DNA of 60,967 nt from Prochlorococcus sp. AG-347-B23 (GTDB lineage: Bacteria; Cyanobacteriota; Cyanobacteriia; PCC-6307; Cyanobiaceae). The translations under genes and the position numbers were made by a program. Shown here piece by piece: positions 1 to 8,385 of this stretch. The stretch covers positions 1 to 60,967 of the forward strand of contig QCBE01000006.1 in assembly GCA_003281715.1 (NCBI GenBank). Reading direction: 5' to 3'. The notes below the pieces were generated by a model. It made no database searches and was not told the origin of the DNA. It worked only from the letters and a program-made list of their open reading frames with translations. Each line of letters starts with the position of its first letter. Positions within the stretch are counted from its first letter, which is position 1.

Positions 1-1
1 A

Positions 2-28
2 AGAATACTAGAAATGCTTGAAGCCTAA
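2..28 (+). CDS. Possible 3' end of an upstream gene cut by the window edge
   Basis: The first bases read in one frame as a short peptide ending in a TAA at 26-28 (RILEMLEA then stop). This would fit the tail of a plus-strand gene that begins before the window. Nothing else supports it, and in such A+T-rich DNA an eight-codon frame is weak evidence. Confidence 0.25.
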   Translation, partial: RILEMLEA

Positions 29-120
29 AATAGGATATTTTTTGAATAATTTGTTATTTTTAAATTCAATATACAAGGGTGTTTATTTTTAATATTTTAA
101 TTTGAATTATAAGAAGGTTG

Positions 121-600
121 TTATGAATCTAAAGCTACCTCGATGGCAGCTATTAAGTTTTCGTCAAACGGTTTAACACCTGGTTTGAATCTTGCAATTA
201 CTTTACTATCTTTTCCTATCAGAAACTTTTCGAAATTCCATTCAACATCTCCTTCAGGTTCAACTTTGTTAAGGGTTGTGAATGGTTCTGTAGTATTGCC
301 TTTGGCATGAACTTTTTCATAGATTTCAAACTTAATACCATATTTTGTTGTGCAAAAATCTTTTATTTCTGAAAGAGAGTCGGGTTCTTGGTTCCCAAAA
401 TCATTACAAGGGAATGCAAGTATTCTTAGGCCTTTGCTTGAATATAAATCATGTAGCTTTTGAAGGTCCTCATACTGAGCAGTATTTCCGCAATAACTAG
501 CCACATTAACAACTAAAATTACTTTCCCTGAATATTCACCTAGTTTTATGGATGATCCGTCCGCAGAAAGAACAGTAGTATTTTGAACGTCAACTTGCAT
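121..600 (-). CDS. Glutathione peroxidase family thiol peroxidase
   Basis: A 159-residue thioredoxin-fold peroxidase that should reduce hydrogen peroxide or lipid peroxides, probably with thioredoxin as reductant, as in other non-selenium members. The catalytic loop NVASYCG gives Cys37 in place of selenocysteine. The second motif is FPCNDFGNQEP, and the WNFEKFL motif (Trp121-Asn122) supplies the other active-site residues. Where most family members have CNQFG, this one has CNDFG, so the usual glutamine of the catalytic tetrad is aspartate. Cys65 and Cys83 are candidate resolving cysteines. No signal peptide is visible, so it is probably cytosolic. It is transcribed away from the gene at 746 and stands alone. 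Confidence 0.93.
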   Translation of the reverse strand: MQVDVQNTTVLSADGSSIKLGEYSGKVILVVNVASYCGNTAQYEDLQKLHDLYSSKGLRILAFPCNDFGNQEPDSLSEIKDFCTTKYGIKFEIYEKVHAKGNTTEPFTTLNKVEPEGDVEWNFEKFLIGKDSKVIARFKPGVKPFDENLIAAIEVALDS

Positions 601-745
601 GTCTAAAAAAAATCACCCTTTGAAGATAGCATTGTAAAAACTTTATTGTGTTTAATATATATAGTAGTTTTGGTTATTTTTTTTATAAGTTTTAATTTTT
701 CATTTGTTTAATCCTTTATAATTAATATTATTAATTAGTTTAAAT

Positions 746-988
746 TTGGACCCTTTAGACCCACTTACTGAAATTATTAATTCCGGACAAGGTTTTTCAC
801 CTGCAATTTCTTTAGAAAGAATTATTTGGGCAATGATTGGAATCTTTTTTTTAGGAGCAATATCAAGATCAATAACTAATAGCCTCCGAAGTCAAAATTG
901 GTTTGGTAGAAATTTTTTATTTAGTTATTCTAAAAATAAAAAAATTACAGATGATACATCTTCACAACCTTCTTGTGATGACGAATAA
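746..988 (+). CDS. Small conserved-looking membrane protein
   Basis: An 80-residue protein with one clear hydrophobic segment at about residues 26-42 (IIWAMIGIFFLGAIS), a basic middle and a polar tail ending in acidic residues. The start chosen is TTG at 746; there is no in-frame ATG nearby. I do not recognise a family. It lies 11 bases upstream of purT on the same strand, so the two are probably cotranscribed, which gives no direct hint to its role. Confidence 0.7.
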   Translation: MDPLDPLTEIINSGQGFSPAISLERIIWAMIGIFFLGAISRSITNSLRSQNWFGRNFLFSYSKNKKITDDTSSQPSCDDE

Positions 989-999
989 GTTTTATATAT

Positions 1000-2175
1000 A
1001 TGAAAGAATCAATTTTTTCTAAAAAGAGAATTTTATTGCTTGGTAGTGGCGAGCTTGGAAAAGAATTAGTAATAGAATCCAAAAGATTAGGATTAGAAGT
1101 TATTGCTATTGATCGATATGAAAAAGCACCTGCAATGCAAGTTGCTGATTATTCAAGAGTAATTGATATGGGAGATAAAAATATTTTAAAAAATGTTATT
1201 AAAGAATTAAAGCCTGACTATGTTGTCCCAGAAATAGAAGCCCTTTCAATTGAAGCACTAAAAGAACTAGAAGATGAAGGATTCAATATTGTTCCCAACG
1301 CCAGAACTGTAGAAATTACAATGAATAGAGATAAAATTAGAGACTTAGCTTCTAGAGATTTAAAAATTAAAACTGCAAAGTTTGATTATATTTTTGAATT
1401 TGATGATTTAGAAAAAAAAGCAGATGAAATCGGATTCCCACTTTTACTTAAGCCCTTAATGAGCTCTTCAGGAAAGGGACAGAGTTTGGTTGAAACAAAA
1501 AATGATTTACTAAATGCTTGGGAACAGGCACAAGCAAATTCAAGGGGAAAGGTTAAAGGTGTAATTATTGAAGAATTTATTAATTTTGATTTTGAGTTTA
1601 CTCTTCTAACTGTAAGAAAAGAAAATGGTGAAAATATTTTTTGTTTACCAATTGGACATCTTCAATCTAATGGAGACTATCAATGTAGTTGGCAACCTAT
1701 AGAGATCAAGGAGTCCTTAGTTATTAAAGCTAAGAGAATGACAAGTAGAATATTAAATAACCTTAATGGAGCTGGATTATACGGAGTAGAGTTTTTTATA
1801 AAAGGAAGTGAGGTTATATTTTCAGAACTATCTCCAAGACCACACGACACTGGTATGGTTACATTAATTAGTCAAAATATTAATGAATTTGAATTACATT
1901 TAAGGGCTTTTTTAAATTTACCAATACCACATATAGATCTAATAGAACCTTCTGCAACAAGAGTTATACTCTCTAATCAAGAGTATCTAAATCCTATTTA
2001 TGAGGGTCTTAATGAAGCATTAGAATTTGAAAAGACTAAAGTGCTCATATTTGGCAAACCAGTTTCCAGAAAAGGCAGAAGAATGGGTGTTGTTCTCTCA
2101 TCAAATTCTGACATTAATTTGGCTAGAAAAAATGCAGATGAAGCTGCTCGCAAAATAAAAGTCAGTACTACATAA
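1000..2175 (+). CDS. purT: Formate-dependent phosphoribosylglycinamide formyltransferase
   Basis: PurT converts GAR to formyl-GAR using formate and ATP, the folate-independent version of the third step of purine synthesis. At 391 residues it matches the family length. The N-terminal Rossmann part has LLLGSGELGKE, the ATP-grasp domain has KPLMSSSGKGQS (around residue 148), and the metal-binding end has the PurT signature FSELSPRPHDTGMVTL. Those motifs separate it from the related PurK. The enzyme is cytosolic. It follows a small membrane protein gene by 11 bases. Confidence 0.96.
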   Translation: MKESIFSKKRILLLGSGELGKELVIESKRLGLEVIAIDRYEKAPAMQVADYSRVIDMGDKNILKNVIKELKPDYVVPEIEALSIEALKELEDEGFNIVPNARTVEITMNRDKIRDLASRDLKIKTAKFDYIFEFDDLEKKADEIGFPLLLKPLMSSSGKGQSLVETKNDLLNAWEQAQANSRGKVKGVIIEEFINFDFEFTLLTVRKENGENIFCLPIGHLQSNGDYQCSWQPIEIKESLVIKAKRMTSRILNNLNGAGLYGVEFFIKGSEVIFSELSPRPHDTGMVTLISQNINEFELHLRAFLNLPIPHIDLIEPSATRVILSNQEYLNPIYEGLNEALEFEKTKVLIFGKPVSRKGRRMGVVLSSNSDINLARKNADEAARKIKVSTT

Positions 2176-2190
2176 ATATTAAATAAAAAT

Positions 2191-2222
2191 AAGGAAAAAA
2201 ATACTTATTTCCTTTGTTTTTG
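2191..2222 (+). terminator. Possible rho-independent terminator after purT
   Basis: AAGGAAA at 2191-2197 can pair with TTTCCTT at 2208-2214, followed by a T-rich run (TGTTTTTGTT). The stem is only seven pairs and A+T-rich, so this is a modest call. Confidence 0.45.
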
Positions 2223-2268
2223 TTCTATCTCTCTCTGGGTATTATTTGAGTATGTTCTTTATTTCACA

Positions 2269-2469
2269 ATGATAGAAAATTATAAAGGTTGGGATATAAC
2301 TTTAAATTGGGATAATAAAGATTATCTCGAGAGGGATACTACTAAAAGTAATTTTTTAAATCAAAAGGACAAATGGATTGGTGTTCATTTAAATGGTGAA
2401 AAAATCTATGGTTCTTCTCTAAAAGAAATTAGGCATATTATTGATTATCCTAGTTTGCATGCAAAGTAG
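2269..2469 (+). CDS. Small hypothetical protein
   Basis: A 66-residue soluble protein rich in Trp, Asp, Asn and Lys (KGWDITLNWDNKDYLERD near the start), with no membrane segment and no cysteine motif. The ATG at 2269 is the only sensible start. I do not recognise a family. The aromatic, acidic character resembles a small compact domain rather than random translation. It sits alone between purT and a convergent small membrane gene. Confidence 0.6.
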   Translation: MIENYKGWDITLNWDNKDYLERDTTKSNFLNQKDKWIGVHLNGEKIYGSSLKEIRHIIDYPSLHAK

Positions 2470-2483
2470 GTAAAAAGATTTTT

Positions 2484-2645
2484 TTAAATATCTTGATTAT
2501 TTTCATTATCCTCAATTAGTTCATTAGCAAGTTTTCTTAAATCTCCCTTAATCGAGACCCATGTAAAGGCTATTATAAAAATTGAAGCAGATATTGCAAC
2601 AGTGATTTTTTCGACAGGGGACATTCCAAGTGCAATAGCAAACAT
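2484..2645 (-). CDS. 53-residue single-span membrane protein
   Basis: Read on the minus strand from ATG at 2645 to TAA at 2484. The peptide begins MFAIALGMSPVEKI, has a hydrophobic span at about residues 14-31 (TVAISASIFIIAFTWV) and ends in a charged tail, KGDLRKLANELIEDNENNQ. The clean split into apolar span and amphipathic charged helix is typical of small picocyanobacterial membrane proteins. I know no family. It fills most of the gap between 2469 and 2812. Confidence 0.6.
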   Translation of the reverse strand: MFAIALGMSPVEKITVAISASIFIIAFTWVSIKGDLRKLANELIEDNENNQDI

Positions 2646-2811
2646 TTCAAACCAAATACTAATTTTTCATTATATTGAATTTTTTAAATAGATAGAATCA
2701 AAAATTTTTTTTGCAATGATATTTAATTATTCAAAATATAATAAATAAAATTTAAATTACTTATTTTATTTATTGTTTCTGATTTCAAATTTTATTCAGT
2801 AAGATTAAACT

Positions 2812-3033
2812 ATGGAAAAAAAAAAGTGCCCCCAATGTAAAAATCTAATTTTAATAACTTCACCAACATGTTTATATTGTGGCAGGCCTAATAAATTTAT
2901 AACTAAGAAATACGTTAATAATAAGTGGAATAAAGATAATAATAAAAATTTATTTGATTATATTTTTATTAATAAGTATCTTGTATTTATTTTATTTTTA
3001 ATATTTACAATTGTTATTATTATATTTAATTAA
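2812..3033 (+). CDS. Zinc-ribbon protein with C-terminal membrane anchor
   Basis: A 73-residue protein. Its N-terminus holds two CxxC knuckles, CPQC (residues 6-9) and CLYC (20-23), that form a minimal zinc ribbon. The last 20 or so residues (YLVFILFLIFTIVIIIF) are a hydrophobic tail anchor. Small membrane-tethered zinc ribbons are common, but their partners are usually unknown, and this sequence gives no specific function. It converges on pepN, with 14 bases between the two stops. Confidence 0.7.
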   Translation: MEKKKCPQCKNLILITSPTCLYCGRPNKFITKKYVNNKWNKDNNKNLFDYIFINKYLVFILFLIFTIVIIIFN

Positions 3034-3047
3034 ATAACATCAATTAA

Positions 3048-5654
3048 TCACTCTATTATTGCATCTAATACTTCTTTAGTATTTAATGATAGATTATTTT
3101 TTTTAATCTGCTTTATTGTTTCTATCATATTACCTTTGTAAGGGTCTGAATAATAATTGTATCTACTAAATACTTTCACAAAACGGGAGATTACGATTGG
3201 ATTTAATTTATCAAAGTCAATTATCTTTTTTGCAATATATTTATAACCAGAACCATCCATTGCATGAAAAGTACTATTTCTTGTTACGAAAGTATTTAAT
3301 ATAGCTCTTAAAGTGTTCGGTGATTTTGAATCAAAAAACTTATTTTCAAATAATTTTTCAATGCTGTTTAGATTTTCATCAATTTCTATAGAAGCATTGA
3401 ATGAGAACCAACTATCCAAAACGACCCTATTATTTTTCCATTTATTGAAAAATATATTTGAAATAATTTTTCTTTCAGGACAATTAATCCTACTGAAACA
3501 ATTCAATGCAGCTTTTGCTAGCGTCATCGAATTACTATCGACATAATTAATTATTTTGAATTTAATTTCCTCATCATTACTGTGCAAAAGTAGTTTCCAA
3601 ATAGTTTCGATTAGTTTTCTTTCATTTTTACCTTCTGGCCAAACTTGATCTAAATTTTTCTCAATTTCTTGGAGCTTAAAATATAATTCTTCTTTTAATT
3701 TGGTACCGAATAAATGATTTAATTCGTCAATTGTTTTATATATCTTTAAAGGGTCTATATTTTCCATCTCCGATTCAATTTCAGCAAATGTCGGAATACC
3801 TAATAATTCTGATAAAAGGGATAAATTAATATCTTTATTTTTTATAAATGATATTAAGGTGCTTATTAATTTATTTTCAATGTAATGATTTGGTTTTTCA
3901 TCTAATCTGCATAAAATGATTTTTTTATAAAGTACTTTTACAGTATTAGAAAGTGTAAAAAAATCTTTTTCATATCTTAAGATTAAAAAATTTTCATCTA
4001 AGGTAGTGTCTGATTCCCACTCAACAGGTGAAGAGAATTCGCGAAAATAAGTTACCAAGGGGATTGGGAGTTGAGATCTTAAATTCCTAAAAATAAATTC
4101 TTGGTTTTTTGTTTTTAAAACAACTGTTTTTTCTATTGTTTTATTTTCACCGCAAAATAAAGCCAGATTTATAGGTATGATTAGAGGTAAATCATTATAT
4201 GGGTTCTTTTTTATTGGATTACTTTGAGAGACTTTAATTGTAAGTTTTTCTTCTATTTGATCCCAAATTCTCTTGAATTTAACTTTTGGGGTGCCATTTT
4301 GCTTGTACCAAACTTTAAATTCTTTAGGATCGATTTCCTTATTATGCTCCAAAATTTTATCGACAAATTGGTCTATTGTTGCTGCCTTCCCATCATATGT
4401 TGAGATGTAATTACTAAATCCTTTATAGAAATTTTCATCTTTTACAAGCTTATTTAGCATTCTAATTATTTCTGATCCTTTTTCGTATATCGTGGTTGTA
4501 TAGAAATTGTCAATTTCTTGATATTTATCTGGCATTACAGGATGCGATGTAGGACCAGAATCCTCTCTAAATTGATTGCTTCTAAGAAATTTTGCATCCT
4601 CAAGCCTCTTGATTTCATGATTATGAAGGTCCGACGTAAATTGTTGATCTCTGAATACTGTTAAACCCTCTTTTAGAGATAATTGAAACCAATCCCTACA
4701 AGTTACTCTATTACCCGTCCAATTATGGAAGTATTCATGGGCGATCACTCCTTCTATTCTTTCTAATTCATCATCAGTTGTTGTTTCAGAATTAGCGAGT
4801 ATTAGTTTTGAGTTGAAAATATTGAGACTTTTATTTTCCATTGCTCCCATATTAAAGTGCCTGATTGCAACTATATTGAACAATGACAAATCGTATTCAA
4901 GGTTATATTTATCTTCGTCCCATCTCATGGATTTCTTTAAGGAACTTATTGCATGTTGGACATATTTTTCATCACCAAACTCAACATAAATATTTATTCT
5001 TACTTTTTTATTAGATTTTGTTATAAAAATATCTTGTACACAATTAAGTTTACCCGCTACCAATGCAAATAGATATGAGGGTTTTGGATATGGGTCTTCC
5101 CAAATTATTTCATGTCGATTATTTGTAAGATCATTTTCTTTTATGATGTTACCATTTGAAAGTAAAACAGGATAATCATTTTTGTCGGCCTCAATTCTCA
5201 CAGTGTATTTGCTTAAAATATCAGGCCTATCAGAGTGAAAACTTATTCTTCTAAATCCCTCTGCCTCGCATTGCGTAGTTATAATTCCATTACTTTCATA
5301 CATTCCTAAAAGGGATGTATTTTCCTTTGGTTTAATTATTCCTTCTATTTTTAATAAAAAATTATCTTTATTTATATTTTTAATTTTTAAGTTATTTTTT
5401 TGCTGTTTGTAGTATTTCTCTTCTAGTAATAAGTCATCTATAAATATTTTTTTTATTAATATATCCGTACCATCAAGAATTAGATTTTCTGTATTCTTAT
5501 TTTTTTTTACTAGTTTTAGTTTGGTCGTAACATTCACAGCATTTTTCTTAATTACGAAATCCAAAAAGATTTCTGGAATTTCATAATCAAAAACTTTGTA
5601 ATCTTTAAGTTTTATATATCTTGAAATACTTTTTTGGTTTATTGGATTGTTCAT
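3048..5654 (-). CDS. pepN: Aminopeptidase N (M1 family)
   Basis: A zinc metallo-aminopeptidase that removes N-terminal residues from peptides in the cytosol. The 868-residue length is that of bacterial PepN. The substrate-binding GAMEN motif is at residues 270-274. The zinc site HEYFH is at 306-310 with the third ligand Glu329, giving the expected HExxH-18-E spacing. The N-terminal beta-domain and the long helical C-terminal domain are both present, so the protein looks intact. No signal peptide is seen. It probably contributes to peptide recycling. Confidence 0.96.
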   Translation of the reverse strand: MNNPINQKSISRYIKLKDYKVFDYEIPEIFLDFVIKKNAVNVTTKLKLVKKNKNTENLILDGTDILIKKIFIDDLLLEEKYYKQQKNNLKIKNINKDNFLLKIEGIIKPKENTSLLGMYESNGIITTQCEAEGFRRISFHSDRPDILSKYTVRIEADKNDYPVLLSNGNIIKENDLTNNRHEIIWEDPYPKPSYLFALVAGKLNCVQDIFITKSNKKVRINIYVEFGDEKYVQHAISSLKKSMRWDEDKYNLEYDLSLFNIVAIRHFNMGAMENKSLNIFNSKLILANSETTTDDELERIEGVIAHEYFHNWTGNRVTCRDWFQLSLKEGLTVFRDQQFTSDLHNHEIKRLEDAKFLRSNQFREDSGPTSHPVMPDKYQEIDNFYTTTIYEKGSEIIRMLNKLVKDENFYKGFSNYISTYDGKAATIDQFVDKILEHNKEIDPKEFKVWYKQNGTPKVKFKRIWDQIEEKLTIKVSQSNPIKKNPYNDLPLIIPINLALFCGENKTIEKTVVLKTKNQEFIFRNLRSQLPIPLVTYFREFSSPVEWESDTTLDENFLILRYEKDFFTLSNTVKVLYKKIILCRLDEKPNHYIENKLISTLISFIKNKDINLSLLSELLGIPTFAEIESEMENIDPLKIYKTIDELNHLFGTKLKEELYFKLQEIEKNLDQVWPEGKNERKLIETIWKLLLHSNDEEIKFKIINYVDSNSMTLAKAALNCFSRINCPERKIISNIFFNKWKNNRVVLDSWFSFNASIEIDENLNSIEKLFENKFFDSKSPNTLRAILNTFVTRNSTFHAMDGSGYKYIAKKIIDFDKLNPIVISRFVKVFSRYNYYSDPYKGNMIETIKQIKKNNLSLNTKEVLDAIIE

Positions 5655-5704
5655 TTTTACAAAGAAGTTCAGAAGTTAAAAAATCTAGAATATTTATTTT
5701 GAAA

Positions 5705-6070
5705 TTATAAGTTAGAACTTTTATCTTCTGATTGACAGTAATGTGCTTTAATTTTTCCTGAAGGAAGTAATTCGTATAATGATGGATTATTAATATCAGG
5801 TGATCCGTCCTTGTTAACTTGGTACCTCCAGTCCCATTTTTTATCTGTGAAGGAAATATAATCTTTTCTTAGAGAATATGGAAGCATAAGCTTTTTTTTA
5901 TTCCAATTAATATTTATAAATGCTCCTGGCTTTAACTCAGATATCTTTTCTATGATGGAAAAGTCACCATTAATATTATTTCTAATCACTAGATTAAGCT
6001 TTGAATTTTCACATACATAGCTACTAATTACAGCTAATAAAAGTGTTGTGCTAATAAAAAATGAATGAAT
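5705..6070 (-). CDS. Small secreted or membrane-anchored protein, probable ATT start
   Basis: A conventional start would be GTG at 5989 (94 residues), but no ribosome binding site precedes it. The frame stays open upstream and encodes a typical signal peptide or anchor, HSFFISTTLLLAVISSYVC. Eight bases before an ATT codon at 6068-6070 lies a strong Shine-Dalgarno sequence (AAAAGGAG). I therefore extend the gene to about 121 residues starting at ATT. The mature part is rich in Trp, Lys and Asp (KKWDWRYQVNKDGSPDI). The cysteine after SYV is not in a good lipobox. I do not recognise a family. Confidence 0.6.
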   Translation of the reverse strand: MHSFFISTTLLLAVISSYVCENSKLNLVIRNNINGDFSIIEKISELKPGAFININWNKKKLMLPYSLRKDYISFTDKKWDWRYQVNKDGSPDINNPSLYELLPSGKIKAHYCQSEDKSSNL

Positions 6071-6141
6071 TTTTTGAGCTCCTTTTAAAGTAGATTTACT
6101 TTCAAGCTAAATGACTTAATTAAAGATCTTTTTGGATCGAT

Positions 6142-6864
6142 TTAAATCATTATAGATTGCATACTCTTTAGATCTACAAGATTACAATTTAATTCCTCTT
6201 CATAATCCTGAACTGAAATAAAATTATTTAAAAAACCTGAATATTTTGCATCTCCGCCTATGGTGCTTGAAAGTATATATTTTGGATTGAATTTGTTAAT
6301 CAATTTAGGGATTACATCAGCACCTTTTACAAAAGAACCTACTAGGGGTAATTCTAAATTTTTTGTAGGAGTAATCACTGCATCAAGACTTTGCTGGTTT
6401 AAATTTTCATCAAGATATCCATGGGGTTCTATATAAAACCCATTATCTTGATCGTTTTTAACAATATATCCGTTCTCTATTTGTGGTACTGGAGCGCCAG
6501 CAGTGGCTTCAAAACTTAAATTAAAATGATTTGTCTTTTCAGTTGGCTTAAGCACTTTAATTGAACTAAAACCAATTTTTTTTAATGTTTCAAAAGCACT
6601 TTTAGGGCAAATTATAGGAATATCCTTTCTGAACATTTCTAGTGTTGGAACATGACAGTGGTCAGGTAATCCTTGGGTTAACAAAATAATATCTATTTTT
6701 TTATCTATTGAAATTTCTTCTTCCAATGATCCTTTAAAAAACCATTCACCTGGTGGGAATATTAAATCTCCTTTGAGCCAAGGATCAATAATTAAATTTG
6801 TTTTTTTAAATTTTATAAGCCAACCATTTGAACCAAGGTAGGTCGCTTCAAAAGTCATTATCAA
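6142..6864 (-). CDS. MBL-fold metallohydrolase-like protein
   Basis: A 240-residue metallo-beta-lactamase-fold protein of the type shared by cyanobacteria and plastids. The N-terminus has the fold's YLGSNGWLI and IDPWLKGD strands, and the metal-binding region reads LTQGLPDHCH at about residues 62-71. Canonical members have HxHxDH, so here the first histidines are replaced and only the DHxH end remains. Metal binding and hydrolase activity are therefore uncertain. The start could be Met1 or Met3. The substrate is unknown. Confidence 0.75.
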   Translation of the reverse strand: MIMTFEATYLGSNGWLIKFKKTNLIIDPWLKGDLIFPPGEWFFKGSLEEEISIDKKIDIILLTQGLPDHCHVPTLEMFRKDIPIICPKSAFETLKKIGFSSIKVLKPTEKTNHFNLSFEATAGAPVPQIENGYIVKNDQDNGFYIEPHGYLDENLNQQSLDAVITPTKNLELPLVGSFVKGADVIPKLINKFNPKYILSSTIGGDAKYSGFLNNFISVQDYEEELNCNLVDLKSMQSIMI

Positions 6865-6924
6865 TTAATTGTTTTATTAAACTATAAGGTAATTTTGGCT
6901 TTATTGAGAAATTACTAATTTAGA

Positions 6925-7227
6925 TTAGTTTGCTTCATTTAAGATTTGAAATGACTTTCTTTTTAGATTAAATATTAAAACTTGCTTATCTTTATAACTA
7001 ATGTCAAAGTTTTCTTTTTCTAGCATTTGTGTAGGTATTAGAGCTAATCCTCCTGTTCCTGAAAATATGATTGGCATGGTGCTATTTTTAGTCCCATACA
7101 TTTTTTGTAAGTCAATAGCTTGAGAAACTATTTTTCTTGCTTTATCAAATCCATAGTCCTCTATTAATTCAGGCCATAAAAAATTAACTAATTCATATTT
7201 CGAAAACTCAATTTGTACTGTTTTCAT
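6925..7227 (-). CDS. Conserved cyanobacterial-type hypothetical protein
   Basis: A 100-residue soluble protein beginning MKTVQIEFSKYELVNFLWPE, with mixed helix and strand content and a Gly-rich turn FSGTGGLALIPTQ. It has no membrane segment and no cysteines. The composition is that of a genuine small globular protein. No family is recognised. It is followed 39 bases on by another small gene on the same strand. Confidence 0.65.
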   Translation of the reverse strand: MKTVQIEFSKYELVNFLWPELIEDYGFDKARKIVSQAIDLQKMYGTKNSTMPIIFSGTGGLALIPTQMLEKENFDISYKDKQVLIFNLKRKSFQILNEAN

Positions 7228-7266
7228 TAATAAATAATATATATAGTGATTAATTACGATATTTAC

Positions 7267-7452
7267 TTAATTACTATTTTTAAACCTATCCATTACTAGT
7301 TGCAACATATCCACTACATCACCATCAGTTAAATTTAAATCCTTCTTTAAATCATTGCAAGTTAAATTCATTTCCAGCGCTGCTTCAGCCATATGATTAA
7401 CTTTTTGGTTATCACCGCCCAATGAAATAAAGGGATTGAAGTTTTCTATCAT
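7267..7452 (-). CDS. Small hypothetical protein
   Basis: A 61-residue acidic, helical protein (NHMAEAALEMNLTCNDLKKD, then LTDGDVVDMLQLVMDRF). The start is ATG at 7452. It lies just upstream of the 100-residue gene on the same strand and may be cotranscribed with it. I do not recognise a family. Confidence 0.6.
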   Translation of the reverse strand: MIENFNPFISLGGDNQKVNHMAEAALEMNLTCNDLKKDLNLTDGDVVDMLQLVMDRFKNSN

Positions 7453-7559
7453 TTAATACTTGTTGTTACCACTTAGTTCTAGCTAAGAAATAATTAATTA
7501 TCATTTATTGATACAGAAGCTTATAAATATGTTATTAAATATTTAGAAATTTTTTATTT

Positions 7560-7940
7560 TTAAACTAGGGATATTGATATACCTTTTGAGATCAATGCGA
7601 ATCTTCTGGCTCTGACTAGTAAAGGAAATATCAAATTTGTTCGTTTATTTGATTTAAACACTCTAGAAAGTATCAAAAGTAAACTACTAGAGGGATTTTT
7701 TATCTGTTTGCAAATAGTATTAATTGCATCTGCCCCATGAAAGATATCTTCATCTTTGAGGAGAATAGCTCCTTTATCTAGGTCATAACCTTTATCAAGG
7801 AGGGATTTAATTAGAGTTAAATTTTTACGACCATCAAGAATTTTAATATTATTTAACTTGCTTTTAATCTCAAGGAGCTCAGCAAAATGGTTGCAGAATG
7901 GACATTCTCCGTCATAAATAAAGGTATAGTTGGAAGTCAT
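7560..7940 (-). CDS. DCC-family thiol-disulfide oxidoreductase-like protein (DUF393)
   Basis: A 126-residue protein of the DUF393/DCC family, named for a conserved Asp-Cys-Cys motif. Here YDGECPFC at residues 9-16 gives a CxxC redox pair in a thioredoxin-like fold. The middle part carries the family's ILLKDEDIFHGADAINTIC segment. Such proteins are thought to be thiol redox proteins, but substrates are not established. The C-terminal end is basic. Confidence 0.85.
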   Translation of the reverse strand: MTSNYTFIYDGECPFCNHFAELLEIKSKLNNIKILDGRKNLTLIKSLLDKGYDLDKGAILLKDEDIFHGADAINTICKQIKNPSSSLLLILSRVFKSNKRTNLIFPLLVRARRFALISKGISISLV

Positions 7941-8142
7941 TAGAAAAAAAAACAGGTTTGATGGTCTTAAAGTGTGCCAACAAAATAGTAATGCCTAGAT
8001 AATAAAACAAATAATAAAAATTTTGTGGATTTTTATAAAGGGATAGTTAAACGATTCTAATAATTACGAAGAAATGTCTCAATATGGGTATATTTTTCAT
8101 AAAAATCTGTATGCTAACTCGGAGATATTATGTTTTAAAATC

Positions 8143-8280
8143 ATGAATTTATTAGCTTCTTTTGCTTTAGGTGGTTTCAATCCATGGGCAGCAGGCTTTG
8201 GAATTGGTTCTTTAGTCCTTTTTGGTCTTGTTGGTCTTGTGGCGGGTCCAAACCTAAAGAATTTTGACCCTGATGCATAA
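8143..8280 (+). CDS. Small Gly-rich single-span membrane protein
   Basis: A 45-residue peptide from ATG 8143 (MNLLASFALGGFNPWAAGFG) with a Gly/Leu/Val-rich span and the tail GPNLKNFDPDA. The frame also opens at ATG 8074, which would add 23 polar residues of unconvincing composition. A GGAG motif at 8121 precedes a three-codon ATG-TTT-TAA at 8129 instead of either start, so the true start is unsettled. It is followed at once by a strong terminator, which suggests a monocistronic transcript. Size and character resemble thylakoid micro-proteins, but I cannot match it to a named photosystem subunit. Confidence 0.65.
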   Translation: MNLLASFALGGFNPWAAGFGIGSLVLFGLVGLVAGPNLKNFDPDA

Positions 8281-8304
8281 ATCATCATATTTAATATAGA
8301 TTTT

Positions 8305-8329
8305 AAAAGACTCATTTGAGTCTTTTTTT
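8305..8329 (+). terminator. Rho-independent terminator
   Basis: A perfect inverted repeat, AAAAGACTCA and TGAGTCTTTT, is followed by an uninterrupted T run, 25 bases after the stop of the 45-residue membrane protein. It is one of the clearest terminators in the window. Confidence 0.85.
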
Positions 8330-8385
8330 ATGCGGTTTTTTAAATTTATTTTTAGAATCAATCCAAATTATATTCCGTCAAAGAA

